Assembly: GCA_900548625.1 (NCBI GenBank)
Contig: URLO01000004.1
Coordinates: 1-64,000, forward strand
Origin: an uncultured Eubacteriales bacterium
GTDB lineage: Bacteria > Bacillota > Clostridia > Oscillospirales > Oscillospiraceae
DNA length: 64,000 nucleotides
Direction: 5' to 3'
Positions 14,322 to 23,827 of the stretch are shown here, piece by piece (position 1 is the stretch's first letter; each line of letters starts with the position of its first letter). Both the position numbers and the translations under genes were made by a program. The notes below the pieces were generated by a model that did not search any database, was not told the DNA's origin, and worked only from the letters and a program-made list of their open reading frames with translations.

Positions 14322-16016
14322 ATGAATCATTGGTTTAACGGAAAGAGGCTCACGGCCTGTGCTCTGGCGCTGGTCATGATCGTCTCGATGCTGTGCATCT
14401 GCGTATCGGCTGTCGGCGTAGACGAGGCCAAGGCTTCGCTGGCAACGGTTGAGATCACGCAGGTCTACAACACCCAAAAGACAAGCAGCGGCGTCCACGA
14501 CTACCGCACGGACGGCAAGGATGTCTACATCACTTACAGCGCCACGCTGCAAATGACGGACATCATGGCGGAGTATCTCCAGCCGCGTCAGGCGCAGCTC
14601 TATGATGCGCAGTTCAATGTCAACATGAACGTTGACCTGTCGCTTCTGGAGTTTGACACCTCCTCTGACACGCTGACCTTCACGTTCACCAGCACGTTCC
14701 TCAAGCCGCGCACCACGCGCGCGATTCCGTCGCTGAGCTACAAGCTCGTGAGCATGGACGGCGGCGTGTTCACGTATGAGCTGAGCGTTGACCGCGTATG
14801 GGCGGAGGCACAGCGCGGCACGATCACCGTTCCGATGGAGCTGATCGTCTACGCCGACCGCAGCCGCGCCTACGGCTTTGACGAGGCGATCGCAGCGGGC
14901 TACGGCGCGGAGCGCGTCATGTTCTCCGATTTCTCCGTTTCCGACTGGCAGCATGAGATCAAGCTCACGCTCGCGGAAATGAAGGTGCGCGATGACGTCG
15001 CCAAGACCGTCACCACCGACTCCTTCACATGGAAGACCGTCAAGGCCTACGGCACCGTGGACGGCAGCTTCTCTTACATCACCGCCGACGTCCCGACCGA
15101 CCTTTCCCACGCGGCACGCCTCGCCGGGAACCCCGAGTGGAGAAAGACGCTCGCCTTCGGCAATGACGCCGACATCACCGAGTGGGTCTCGAACGAAGTC
15201 CGCGTGCTTCTTAAGCGCACCGACATCACCAAGCCCTCCGGCAGCATCACGCCGGGCGACTTGAACACGGAAGACCACTTTGCCTACGTCATCGGCTACA
15301 AGGACGGCATGGTGCATCCCGAGCGCAACGTCACGCGCGCCGAGGTCGCGACCATCTTCTTCCGGATGCTCAAGGACGAGTCCCGCAACAAGTACTGGTC
15401 CAAGACCAACAGTTTCTCCGACGTCAGCGCCACCGCATGGTATAACAACGCCATCTCCACGCTGACCAACATGGGCGTCATCAGCGGCTATCCAGACGGC
15501 ACGTTCCGTCCGAACGCCGGCATCACCCGCGCCGAGTTTGCGAAGATCGCGGTCAGCTTCTTCGATGTGAACGTTGACCAGACGCTCGGCACCAACTTCA
15601 CCGACGTGGCGGGCGCATGGTACACCAAGTACATCAACCTCGCCGTCGAGCTGAACATCGTCAACGGCTACGCCGACGGCACGTTCCGTCCGAACAACCT
15701 GATCACGCGCGCCGAGGCGATGAAGATCGTCAACAACACGCTGCGCCGCACGCCGCACAAGGATCGTCTGCTGCCCGAGAAGGACATGATCACCTGGCCG
15801 GACAACATGGACAAGAACGTGTGGTACTACGCCGTTGTGCAGGAGGCCACCAACTCCCACGACTATGACCGCGTCTCCATCACCGATTACGAACAGTGGA
15901 CCGCGCCGCTGCCCGTCCGCGACTGGGCGAAGTTCGAGCGTGAATGGTCCGACGCCAACTCCGCCGCAAATCCGGGCGAGGTCGTTGACGGCACAGCCGG
16001 TCTCGGCGGCCGCTGA
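14322..16016 (+). CDS. S-layer homology (SLH) domain surface protein
   Basis: This 564-residue secreted protein has a signal peptide (about 1-30, ALVMIVSMLCICVSAVG), a N-terminal beta-rich region of about 270 residues with no recognised fold, and three SLH domains near 315-350, 363-410 and 425-472 (GYPDGTFRPNAGITRAEFAKI, NGYADGTFRPNNLITRAEAM). SLH domains hold proteins on pyruvylated wall polysaccharide. The C terminus after the third domain is about 90 residues. It precedes the giant GH20 protein by 67 bases and heads a long surface-gene array. Confidence 0.92.
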   Translation: MNHWFNGKRLTACALALVMIVSMLCICVSAVGVDEAKASLATVEITQVYNTQKTSSGVHDYRTDGKDVYITYSATLQMTDIMAEYLQPRQAQLYDAQFNVNMNVDLSLLEFDTSSDTLTFTFTSTFLKPRTTRAIPSLSYKLVSMDGGVFTYELSVDRVWAEAQRGTITVPMELIVYADRSRAYGFDEAIAAGYGAERVMFSDFSVSDWQHEIKLTLAEMKVRDDVAKTVTTDSFTWKTVKAYGTVDGSFSYITADVPTDLSHAARLAGNPEWRKTLAFGNDADITEWVSNEVRVLLKRTDITKPSGSITPGDLNTEDHFAYVIGYKDGMVHPERNVTRAEVATIFFRMLKDESRNKYWSKTNSFSDVSATAWYNNAISTLTNMGVISGYPDGTFRPNAGITRAEFAKIAVSFFDVNVDQTLGTNFTDVAGAWYTKYINLAVELNIVNGYADGTFRPNNLITRAEAMKIVNNTLRRTPHKDRLLPEKDMITWPDNMDKNVWYYAVVQEATNSHDYDRVSITDYEQWTAPLPVRDWAKFEREWSDANSAANPGEVVDGTAGLGGR

Positions 16017-16083
16017 GTCTATCACAGTCTGATCACTGTTTTGAAACAAGCCATCACATAAGAGTAAGGAGAGAGAGCATACC

Positions 16084-19000
16084 ATGAAAAAGAATCTGAC
16101 CAGAATTCTTTCCCTGCTGCTCGTGCTTGTCCTGATGGTCGGCGTTCTGCCCGTTTCGGCTCTGGCCGACGGGTGGGACCTGACAGGCGAACTGGACACC
16201 GAGCAGCTCTTCGAAAGAGCCGAGCCCGTCGAGATGCAGAGTAAACCTGCGGTCGATGGCTACGACTACAGCATCATGTTCCTTGACTGCGGCAGAAAGT
16301 ATTATTCTGTTGACAGCATCAAGGCACTCATCGACAACGCCTCTGCGGCTGGCTTCAATTATATCCAGCTTGCAGTCGGCAATGACGGCCTGCGTCTCCT
16401 GCTGGACGACATGAGCCTGACCGTAAACGGCACGACCTACTCCAGCGAAGCTGTCTCCAGCGCAATCCACGCGGGCAACGAGGCTTACTACAATTTCGAC
16501 GTTGACGAGCTGACGCAGAGCGAGATGGACACCATCATTGACTATGCCACATCCAAGGGCATGGGCGTGATTCCCTGCGTCAACACGCCGGGTCACATGG
16601 ACGCCATTTTGGACGCAGCCACGAGCCTGACGGGTAAGAACTGCTCCTACAACGGCTCTGCCCGCACCATTGACGTCACCAATGATACCGCCGTGGCGTT
16701 CACGCAGGCGCTGCTCCAGAAGTACATCACCTACTTTGCCGGCAAGGGCTGCCAGCTCTTTAACATGGGCGCGGACGAGTACGCGAACGACATCTATACT
16801 GGCGGCGGCATGGGCTTCGGCAACCTCCAGACTACCAGAAAATACAGCTATTACGTCACTTATGTCAACCAAGTCGCGAAGATGATCAAGGACGCCGGTA
16901 TGACGCCGATGGCGTTCAACGACGGCATCTACTTTAATAGCGACACCTCCAGCGGTAAGTTTGACACCGATATCATCATCTGCTATTGGTCGAACGGCTG
17001 GTCCGGATATTATCCAATGTCTGCCTCTGACCTTGCAGCACCAGACAAGGGCTTCAAGCTGGTCAACACCAGCGGTGCCTATTACTGGGTGCTTGGCAAG
17101 CCAAACGATCAGTGCTCTGCCGAGAAGGCTCGCGGATTTAACTACCAGACTTTCCCTAAGCAGGGAGGTGATGAAACGATCAGCAACCCCGCCGGTGCGA
17201 TGTTCTGCATCTGGGGAGATAATCCCGGCGCTGAGACCGAAGCCAGCGTTATCAGCAAGACCGCTGCCACCATCGAGGCATTCGGCGGCACGCTTCCGAA
17301 AACGAACCCCGGCTCCACAACGCCTGTATTCAAGGTCGTTGGTGATGTTCCCAACGGCGGCACCCTGACCATGGGCAGTGCGCTGACGCTGCGCGTGCCC
17401 GAGGGCATGACCGCCATCTGGACGGCCTCTCCGGAGGGCATCGTTCAGATTGAGGTCCCCGACTCTGCCAACGCAAACCGAAGCGTGACCGGCAGCTCCG
17501 TCAAGGTGACCGCACTGAAAGCCGGTGATGTGACCATCACCGCCACCAATCCTGACGACACCACGCAGACGGCAAACTTTACGCTGACGGTTCAGCCGCG
17601 CAAAGCTACGGATATCACCGTTTATGTGGGTCAGGACCATACAATCACTGTGAACGGCAGCGTTCAGATTGAGGCTCACCCCAACGCAAATATCGCGACA
17701 GTCACGACTGAGGCAGGCACTTCCAGTGTGCCGGTGTTTGAAAAAATTACAAGCACCGCTGGCTTGGAATCCGGCAACTCCTATCTGATTGAAAGCGCTC
17801 AAGCCGCAAATAAGGGAAATAACGCAACCCTGCTGACCAACGAAGCCAGTGGCAATATGCTCAAGCTCTCTGGCACGCAGTCCGCAACACCCCCCTCTGC
17901 AAAATGGACGATCACGAAATATTCCAGCAGCTATAGCAACTATTATTACGTTCAGAGCGTCAGCAACTATTTGAATATCGGAGACGGAACTGCTACCTTG
18001 AGTACCTCCCGTGTACCTCTGGTGCTCTCTACAATGCAAAACGGCGGCAGCACATACTGGGATATTAGCAGAACTCCTGTCCGGACAACTTATCATCTAA
18101 ATCAGTATGGCGGTGCTAGTGCAGCCGTTGCCGCTGGTTACACCGATAGCGCGGAGAACGATCCCGGAAGCTGCTGGAACATCTATAAGATCACCGAAGG
18201 AACCACGCCGTCTACCACCATCACCTTCCACGGTGTTGCTGAGGGCGACACAACGGCAACCATCGGCGGCGTGGATTACAATATTCACGTTGTTTCCAAA
18301 ACGTTGGCTAATGTTGATCCTCTGGAAATCGAGTTCTGGATCACCAACCAGAAGCTCTATGACAATGAAAATACCCATAATCAAGAAAATCACACAATGT
18401 CTATTCACGCTGCCGACGCTAACGTGAACAGTGAAGATGGCGTTGCAATCGATAAAAAAACCCCGAGTCTAGCTTATAACGAAGACAAGAAGGAACACCA
18501 TTATTGGATGACCGTCCGGCTGGATTCTGACCACAAGCAGACCGCCTCCGATGGTGTTGACCAGACAGCAGCGGGCACCACGCTGACGCATGTGCGCTAC
18601 CTCAACGATGCATGGCAGTATAAGACTCTGGCTGGAGATTGGGAGTCCTTCCAAACCGGCGATCAGCTCGTTGCCTATTACCTGCAAAAGACGACCGTCA
18701 CAAAGGACATCGAAACTTTTGTCAAGGACTGGGGTTCTGTACCGGGCGCTTTTCAAGGTTATCCAGTGGAACATGTTGCTTTGACAATTGCGATCGTCTA
18801 TCCCGATGGCACGATTCAGCCGGCCGAGGAGAAGATGTATAGCGAGGCAACCACGATCTTCAATTACTGGAACAACCGCAATATCGGCATCATCGTGCCG
18901 AAAATCAACGAAAACTACACCATCAGCAAAATGACCGTTACAGACGGTACCCGGCAAATCACCTCGAGTAGTGATGATACTAATTATGCTTGGTACGCTA

Positions 19001-21408
19001 ATGACACTATCAAGTGGGAAACAGTAAAAAATGAAGCCGGTGTTGATTGGTATGACGAGACTCTGGTTTGGAATTCCTCCATGAACACGGAGCCCATGAT
19101 AAACGCCTCCGGCCTCACTGGCGAGCTAAAGACCAAATGCACATGGTCTGCCGCGAACACCGCAAAGCTCGTTCTGATCTATCTCGAGCCGATTCAGAAG
19201 GATACGAACCTGAATATTGTCTATCACAACGATACGGACAATGAGACGATCCTGCGATCTCAGATCGCCATGGTTTACAATGCTGGCGATCCTCAACCCA
19301 CATACGACAACAGCCTGCACTACAACAACGCCCCTCTCCCCATGCCCAATGATCGCAAGTGGAGCGGCACAGCCCCCAGCGAACCAAACTATCTCCCCGA
19401 TGAAGCGTATGTTGTGAACGCCGCCGGCAACCACCAGACTTTCAACAAGAATGTCGCCAAAATCCCGAGCGTTGCACCGAAGTACCAGAGCGGCTTCTAC
19501 AAATACTACGGTGCGGATGTCTCTGCGGATGGCAAGACGCTGACGCTCCATTATGTCATCGACAATGCCAAGCTCACAAAGCAGTATGTCCTCGACTTCG
19601 GTCTGCCGCTCCGCATTCCGCTGAAAGACTTGATCGATAACGATCTGAGCACAGTTGAGGGCGTCTATGCCAATGGCGTTCCGCTTGACAGTACCACTGA
19701 TTATAACACCCAGCATGGCACGCTCCGCTACGATGCGGCAAGCCACGAGATCATCTATACCAGAACCGCAACGTTCAGCGACAACACGATCTCGACCGCA
19801 AACTTCCAGATCATGTACAGAGGTGCGACAACTCTCTCCAAGACAATCACCATCGGCGTCATCCCCGCCTCGAACATTCTCTATGAGGAGAATTTCCTGA
19901 CGCCAGCAGAAGATACTAGCGCCAACCGTCTGTCTTGGACACTGGATACAGCAGGCTCTCTTGGCAGCACGAAGCAAGCCACCCATAAGAACGATGTGGA
20001 AGCGATTTTCGGCTATGATGACGCTTACAAGAACAGCACCGGCTCCAATGGTGCATGGAAAGTCTCCAATCTGAGCAAGGAAAGCTCCGTCTCGAAGCCC
20101 CTGACTGCTGAGTTCTACGGCAATGCTCTTGATGTCATCGGCACCTGTGATGCGAACACGGCGATGCTCATGATGATCATTTCCAATGTCGATAACCCGA
20201 GTGCTGCCAAAAAGCCTGTTCTGGTTGACACGCGCTACAATGGCGGAACTCTGAATCAGGTTCCCTTCGCCCATGTCGAGCTTGAGAGCGATGCCCATTA
20301 CAGCGTCAACATTCGTGCCTACTACGCACCGGCGATTGCCGCAAGCAACACCAACACAGCTGCCACGTTCGGCGCAGTCAGCGCCATCAGCGACTTTGCC
20401 GCTTCCGCCAGCTATGCCGATCAGGCCGTTTGGAGTCAGATGGCACACGATCTTGCCGAGGATGGTCTGTCACTCGATGACGTGGAGTTTGTCCGCTTCG
20501 ATGACACCGCATCCGCTGCCCAGACCGACTCCTTCGCCGTCTATGCCGACCTGTACTCGGTTCAGCAGCCCGCGCGTCCGGAGGGTACGAATCTCGCCAT
20601 TGACGCCTTCCGAGTCTACCGCAGCTCCGACTCCAGCGACGCAATTGGTGAAAAGTACATTGCCTCTGAGCAGAACATGGTCTATGAGAATATCATTGAC
20701 GTTGTGAAGAACGAGGTCATCACGGCCTATACCGAAAATGGCCAGTATAGCGGCTCCGCTATCAATGGTTATGAAAGTGCCGGCGGCCCGCAGAACGAGA
20801 TTTACCTTGCTGGTGGTCTGTCCGTTGCCTTTAAGGTTGAGAATGCCGGTGACACGATTCAGGTCAGCCTCCGCGCAGTTCAGGGTGCTGCCCAGTGGGC
20901 CACCAGCGAGAATGGTACTCCCACTTCGATCAACACCAACACGGAGATGTACTACACAATCACAAAGGATTCAAGCGGTAATTTTGTCATCGCAAACCGC
21001 GGTGACGCGCTGCTTGCCATCGGCAATGTGAAGCTCCCGAGCGGTGCCAAGACCATGAGCGCCAGCGAGATCGACGAGGACGCCCTTCGCGCAAGCCTCT
21101 GCGCTGCACTCGGCCTGTCCGCAGGGCAGCCGCAGGCCTTCCAGCCCAAGACCTTCACCGCCAGAGCAACGACGCTGCCGATGCTCCGCAACAAGCGTGT
21201 CTCGGTGCTCATCACCATCTCCAACGACGTCTCCTATGTGACTGTCAACGGCGTCAAGTACACGCCGAGCCGCTACTACGCGAGCTGGCAGAAGACGCGC
21301 CTCATTCAGTTCGGCGAGACGCTCGGAAAGTATGAGTCCAAGACCTATACCATCATCGCCTATGACGCAAACGGCGTGGCAAGCGCCCCGATCACCGTCA
21401 ACGGCTGA
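16084..21408 (+). CDS. Very large secreted GH20 beta-hexosaminidase-like protein
   Basis: This 1774-residue protein has a signal peptide (about 1-28) and a GH20 catalytic barrel near 55-410: IMFLDCGRKYYSVDSIKALI, VIPCVNTPGHMDAIL and NMGADEY with the neighbouring acids D231-E232 that act in substrate-assisted cleavage of beta-linked GlcNAc or GalNAc. A Big-like Ig domain follows (about 430-515), then a region resembling a beta-trefoil (YLIESAQAANKG...YYVQSVSNYLNIG) and about 1000 residues of unassigned beta-rich modules. No LPXTG or SLH domain is seen, so the mode of retention is unclear. Host glycans or wall polymers are possible substrates. It ends 16 bases before the RiPP precursor. Confidence 0.85.
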   Translation: MKKNLTRILSLLLVLVLMVGVLPVSALADGWDLTGELDTEQLFERAEPVEMQSKPAVDGYDYSIMFLDCGRKYYSVDSIKALIDNASAAGFNYIQLAVGNDGLRLLLDDMSLTVNGTTYSSEAVSSAIHAGNEAYYNFDVDELTQSEMDTIIDYATSKGMGVIPCVNTPGHMDAILDAATSLTGKNCSYNGSARTIDVTNDTAVAFTQALLQKYITYFAGKGCQLFNMGADEYANDIYTGGGMGFGNLQTTRKYSYYVTYVNQVAKMIKDAGMTPMAFNDGIYFNSDTSSGKFDTDIIICYWSNGWSGYYPMSASDLAAPDKGFKLVNTSGAYYWVLGKPNDQCSAEKARGFNYQTFPKQGGDETISNPAGAMFCIWGDNPGAETEASVISKTAATIEAFGGTLPKTNPGSTTPVFKVVGDVPNGGTLTMGSALTLRVPEGMTAIWTASPEGIVQIEVPDSANANRSVTGSSVKVTALKAGDVTITATNPDDTTQTANFTLTVQPRKATDITVYVGQDHTITVNGSVQIEAHPNANIATVTTEAGTSSVPVFEKITSTAGLESGNSYLIESAQAANKGNNATLLTNEASGNMLKLSGTQSATPPSAKWTITKYSSSYSNYYYVQSVSNYLNIGDGTATLSTSRVPLVLSTMQNGGSTYWDISRTPVRTTYHLNQYGGASAAVAAGYTDSAENDPGSCWNIYKITEGTTPSTTITFHGVAEGDTTATIGGVDYNIHVVSKTLANVDPLEIEFWITNQKLYDNENTHNQENHTMSIHAADANVNSEDGVAIDKKTPSLAYNEDKKEHHYWMTVRLDSDHKQTASDGVDQTAAGTTLTHVRYLNDAWQYKTLAGDWESFQTGDQLVAYYLQKTTVTKDIETFVKDWGSVPGAFQGYPVEHVALTIAIVYPDGTIQPAEEKMYSEATTIFNYWNNRNIGIIVPKINENYTISKMTVTDGTRQITSSSDDTNYAWYANDTIKWETVKNEAGVDWYDETLVWNSSMNTEPMINASGLTGELKTKCTWSAANTAKLVLIYLEPIQKDTNLNIVYHNDTDNETILRSQIAMVYNAGDPQPTYDNSLHYNNAPLPMPNDRKWSGTAPSEPNYLPDEAYVVNAAGNHQTFNKNVAKIPSVAPKYQSGFYKYYGADVSADGKTLTLHYVIDNAKLTKQYVLDFGLPLRIPLKDLIDNDLSTVEGVYANGVPLDSTTDYNTQHGTLRYDAASHEIIYTRTATFSDNTISTANFQIMYRGATTLSKTITIGVIPASNILYEENFLTPAEDTSANRLSWTLDTAGSLGSTKQATHKNDVEAIFGYDDAYKNSTGSNGAWKVSNLSKESSVSKPLTAEFYGNALDVIGTCDANTAMLMMIISNVDNPSAAKKPVLVDTRYNGGTLNQVPFAHVELESDAHYSVNIRAYYAPAIAASNTNTAATFGAVSAISDFAASASYADQAVWSQMAHDLAEDGLSLDDVEFVRFDDTASAAQTDSFAVYADLYSVQQPARPEGTNLAIDAFRVYRSSDSSDAIGEKYIASEQNMVYENIIDVVKNEVITAYTENGQYSGSAINGYESAGGPQNEIYLAGGLSVAFKVENAGDTIQVSLRAVQGAAQWATSENGTPTSINTNTEMYYTITKDSSGNFVIANRGDALLAIGNVKLPSGAKTMSASEIDEDALRASLCAALGLSAGQPQAFQPKTFTARATTLPMLRNKRVSVLITISNDVSYVTVNGVKYTPSRYYASWQKTRLIQFGETLGKYESKTYTIIAYDANGVASAPITVNG

Positions 21409-21424
21409 GAAAGGAGTGTTACAA

Positions 21425-21670
21425 ATGAAAGTTTATGAAAAGCCCGCGCTGACGCTCCTTACCGTCTCAGCCAACGATGCGCTCTGTCTGAACGGCTGTA
21501 TGCCCGGCTACAAGTGGACATACGACCAGTACCTCGCCTATTTGGAGGGCTTGGGGTTTACAGGTAATCCCAATGATGCTTTCTCTAGCGGTGATCAGTG
21601 CGCCAGTCAACTTCCCGGTTTTGAATTCTACTGCAAATTCACCGGCGCCAATCAGATCTTCACATCCTAA
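21425..21670 (+). CDS. Candidate RiPP precursor peptide (81 aa, four Cys)
   Basis: The ATG at 21425 follows AAAGGAGTGTTACAA. The first about 20 residues (MKVYEKPALTLLTVSANDAL) resemble the Lys-Tyr-x-x-Pro leader seen in small peptides beside radical SAM clusters in Firmicutes. The remaining 60 hold Cys21, Cys25, Cys59 and Cys70, many aromatic residues (YKWTYDQYLAYL, FEFYCKF) and Gly-Asn-Pro turns. Downstream are a SPASM radical SAM enzyme, a PqqD-like recognition protein, an exporter and a peptidase, the standard RiPP parts. A hairpin just after the stop would favour excess precursor mRNA. The modification is unknown; a simple unmodified surface peptide cannot be excluded. Confidence 0.75.
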   Translation: MKVYEKPALTLLTVSANDALCLNGCMPGYKWTYDQYLAYLEGLGFTGNPNDAFSSGDQCASQLPGFEFYCKFTGANQIFTS

Positions 21671-21689
21671 TTGCGCACCACAAGCAAGT

Positions 21690-21717
21690 GCCCACGCCCC
21701 TGCGGGCGTGGGCGCTT
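21690..21717 (+). terminator. Hairpin between precursor and modification genes
   Basis: GCCCACGCCC (21690-21699) and GGGCGTGGGC (21704-21713) make a perfect 10-bp stem with a 4-base loop followed by GCTTTTCC. The short T-run suggests partial termination, giving more precursor than enzyme message. Confidence 0.75.
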
Positions 21718-21741
21718 TTCCAGTCTCAGGAGGGTCGAATT

Positions 21742-22596
21742 TTGGACTATTATTACGAATTCTGCGGCGTCCGCTTCCGCGTTTCCGCGCCGCTTGCCAT
21801 GCGCATCGACAAGGACGCAGCCGTATTTCAGACTGCTCCCGCCTCCCCCGACGTGACGCTCACCGTCTCGCCGTCCGAGCAGCTGACGCCGCGCGGCGAG
21901 TTCCTCGCCCAGCGCGGTGAAAAGCAGGTCTGGCGCGACGGCAGCACCGTCCTCCGCCTGACGAAGGACGTTTTTCGCCCGGAGCCATATCTGCTTTCCT
22001 CCTACCGACTTGACGCGCCGCAGACTGTCACCTGCCATGCCCGGCAGGAGTACTGGCAGTGGGCCACGCGCTCCAACTATCTGTGGCCGGGCATATCCCT
22101 GCCGCAGCTCCTGCTGTATCACAGCACGCTCGTTTTTCACGCGGCGTACACCGGCACGCCGCAGGGCGCTATCTTGTTCTCCGCCCCCAGTCAGACCGGA
22201 AAATCAACGCAGGCTGCGCTCTGGGCGCAGCATCGCGGCGCAGAAGTCCTCAACGGCGACAAGGCCGCCGTCCGTCTTGACGGCGCGCCGACGGTCCATG
22301 GCGTGCCCTTCTCCGGCACGAGCGGCATCTGCCGCAACGTCTCCATGCCGCTGCGCTGCATCGTCCTGCTTTCGCAGGCCCCCGAAAACCGCATTCGCCG
22401 TCTCGGCGCGTCCGAGGCGCTGGCGCTGCTGCCGCAAAATGCCTTTGCCGACGCCTCCGTCCGTGAGGAATGGCAGCGGACGCTGTCCTTGCTGCTCGAC
22501 CTCATCTCCGCCGCGCCGGTCTACGCCCTCGCCTGCACGCCGGACGTGCGGGCCGTCGAAACACTGGAACATGCACTCGTCCGCGACGGGTTCTGA
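21742..22596 (+). CDS. HPr kinase-like P-loop protein of the RiPP cluster
   Basis: The 284-residue protein starts at TTG with CAGGAGGGTCGAATT upstream. The middle resembles the C-terminal P-loop domain of HPr kinase/phosphorylase: LFSAPSQTGKSTQAALW as Walker A, then VLNGDKAAVRLDG and VPFSGTSGIC. The N-terminal 130 residues are beta-rich and unlike HprK's regulatory domain. Proteins of this kind recur in PqqD/radical-SAM RiPP loci, where they may phosphorylate or otherwise process the peptide; that role is inferred from context. No HPr substrate gene is nearby. It is followed by the radical SAM gene after 23 bases. Confidence 0.75.
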   Translation: MDYYYEFCGVRFRVSAPLAMRIDKDAAVFQTAPASPDVTLTVSPSEQLTPRGEFLAQRGEKQVWRDGSTVLRLTKDVFRPEPYLLSSYRLDAPQTVTCHARQEYWQWATRSNYLWPGISLPQLLLYHSTLVFHAAYTGTPQGAILFSAPSQTGKSTQAALWAQHRGAEVLNGDKAAVRLDGAPTVHGVPFSGTSGICRNVSMPLRCIVLLSQAPENRIRRLGASEALALLPQNAFADASVREEWQRTLSLLLDLISAAPVYALACTPDVRAVETLEHALVRDGF

Positions 22597-22619
22597 AATA
22601 TATGAAACAGGAGGCGCTT

Positions 22620-23732
22620 ATGAACGCCTATGACATTTACAACCAGCGCTTGTTCGCGCGCGCGGACATGCTGGGCGTGCCACTTTCCGGCACGTTCGAG
22701 TTGACGCCGCGCTGCAACTTCCGCTGCAAAATGTGCTACATCCACCGCGCCGAACATGACGCGGCTGCACGCGCTGCCGAACGCAGTGCGGCGCAATGGC
22801 TCGCGCTTGCGGAGCAGTGCTGCCGCGAGGGAACGCTGATGCTTCTGCTGACCGGCGGTGAGCCGCTGCTCCGGCCGGATTTTCGCGAAATTTACACCGG
22901 CTGCAAACGCATGGGGCTCGTTCTCTCGGTCAACACCAACGCATCGCTGATAGACGATGATATGGTCGAGCTTTTCGCCGCAAATCCGCCGCGCCGCGTC
23001 AACATCACGCTCTACGGTGCGTCGCCGGAGACCTACGGCGCGCTCTGCGGCAGCCGTGAGGCATACGCGCGCGTTGTCCGCGCGATCTTGAACCTGCAAA
23101 GCGCGGGCGTGATCGTCAAGCTCAATTTCTCCGTCACACCTTACAACCGCCACGACGCGCAGGCCGTATACGATTTTGCGGCGGAGCACCAGCTCCCCCT
23201 GCAGGCGGCATGCTATATGTTCCCGCCTGTCCGTGCCTGCGAGCATGGCTGCTACGACGCCGACCGCATCTCCCCTGACGAGGCCGCCGAGGAAAAGGTG
23301 CGCTATGACCTTTCCCGCTTCACGCACGACGAGCTGCGCCTGCGGTGGCAGACGTATCTCTCCGGCGGCAGTGTGCCGGACCCCGACAACGAGTGTCAGG
23401 AGCTTCCGACGCAAAAGCTCCGCTGCCGCGCCGGAAGCAGCACGTTCTGGGTCACATGGGATCAGCAGATGCGCCCGTGCGGGATGATGACCGAGCCCAG
23501 CGTCGATCTGGACGCAATGCCTTTTTCAGAGGGCTGGCAGCGGCTGCACACGATGCGCGAGGAGATCATGGTGCCCGCGAAATGCACCGCCTGCACCGTC
23601 AAAAATGCCTGCGACCAGTGCGCCGCCGTCTGCTATGCCGAGAGCGGCAGCTATACGCAGGCGCCCGATTACATGTGCGCCATGACGCGCGCGTATCTCC
23701 GCCTGATCGAGGCGCAGCTCAAATCCCTCTGA
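22620..23732 (+). CDS. Radical SAM / SPASM peptide-modifying enzyme
   Basis: The 370-residue enzyme has the radical SAM motif C32-x3-C36-x2-C39 (TPRCNFRCKMCYIHR), GGEPLLRPDF for SAM binding, and a Cys-rich C-terminal SPASM region (CGMMTEP, then CTACTVKNACDQCAAVCYAES and YMC) for auxiliary iron-sulfur clusters. Such enzymes form thioether, carbon-carbon or epimerised residues in peptides. Its target is presumably the Cys-containing peptide at 21425. The start at 22620 has CAGGAGGCGCTT in front; a start at 22602 is possible. About 95 bases and a promoter separate it from the exporter gene. Confidence 0.92.
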   Translation: MNAYDIYNQRLFARADMLGVPLSGTFELTPRCNFRCKMCYIHRAEHDAAARAAERSAAQWLALAEQCCREGTLMLLLTGGEPLLRPDFREIYTGCKRMGLVLSVNTNASLIDDDMVELFAANPPRRVNITLYGASPETYGALCGSREAYARVVRAILNLQSAGVIVKLNFSVTPYNRHDAQAVYDFAAEHQLPLQAACYMFPPVRACEHGCYDADRISPDEAAEEKVRYDLSRFTHDELRLRWQTYLSGGSVPDPDNECQELPTQKLRCRAGSSTFWVTWDQQMRPCGMMTEPSVDLDAMPFSEGWQRLHTMREEIMVPAKCTACTVKNACDQCAAVCYAESGSYTQAPDYMCAMTRAYLRLIEAQLKSL

Positions 23733-23756
23733 AATCATCTTTTTCCGCCAAAAAAT

Positions 23757-23786
23757 TGACAATTTCCCCCTGAATGTGCTAGAATA
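23757..23786 (+). promoter_or_regulatory. Promoter inside the RiPP cluster, before the exporter
   Basis: TTGACA (23757-23762), 18-base spacer and TAGAAT (23781-23786), 42 bases before the TTG start of the ABC gene. It may give the exporter, peptidase, PqqD and polysaccharide genes their own transcript. Confidence 0.65.
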
Positions 23787-23827
23787 TAATATTGCTGAGT
23801 TTTGGCATCAGAGAGGCGGTGGGTACA

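Noticed and set aside
14046..16199. Reverse open frame of 717 residues opposite the SLH gene
   Set aside because: Shadow of the SLH protein, whose motifs are certain.
16054..18096. Reverse open frame of 680 residues opposite the GH20 gene
   Set aside because: Opposes the GH20 catalytic motifs and has no ribosome binding site.
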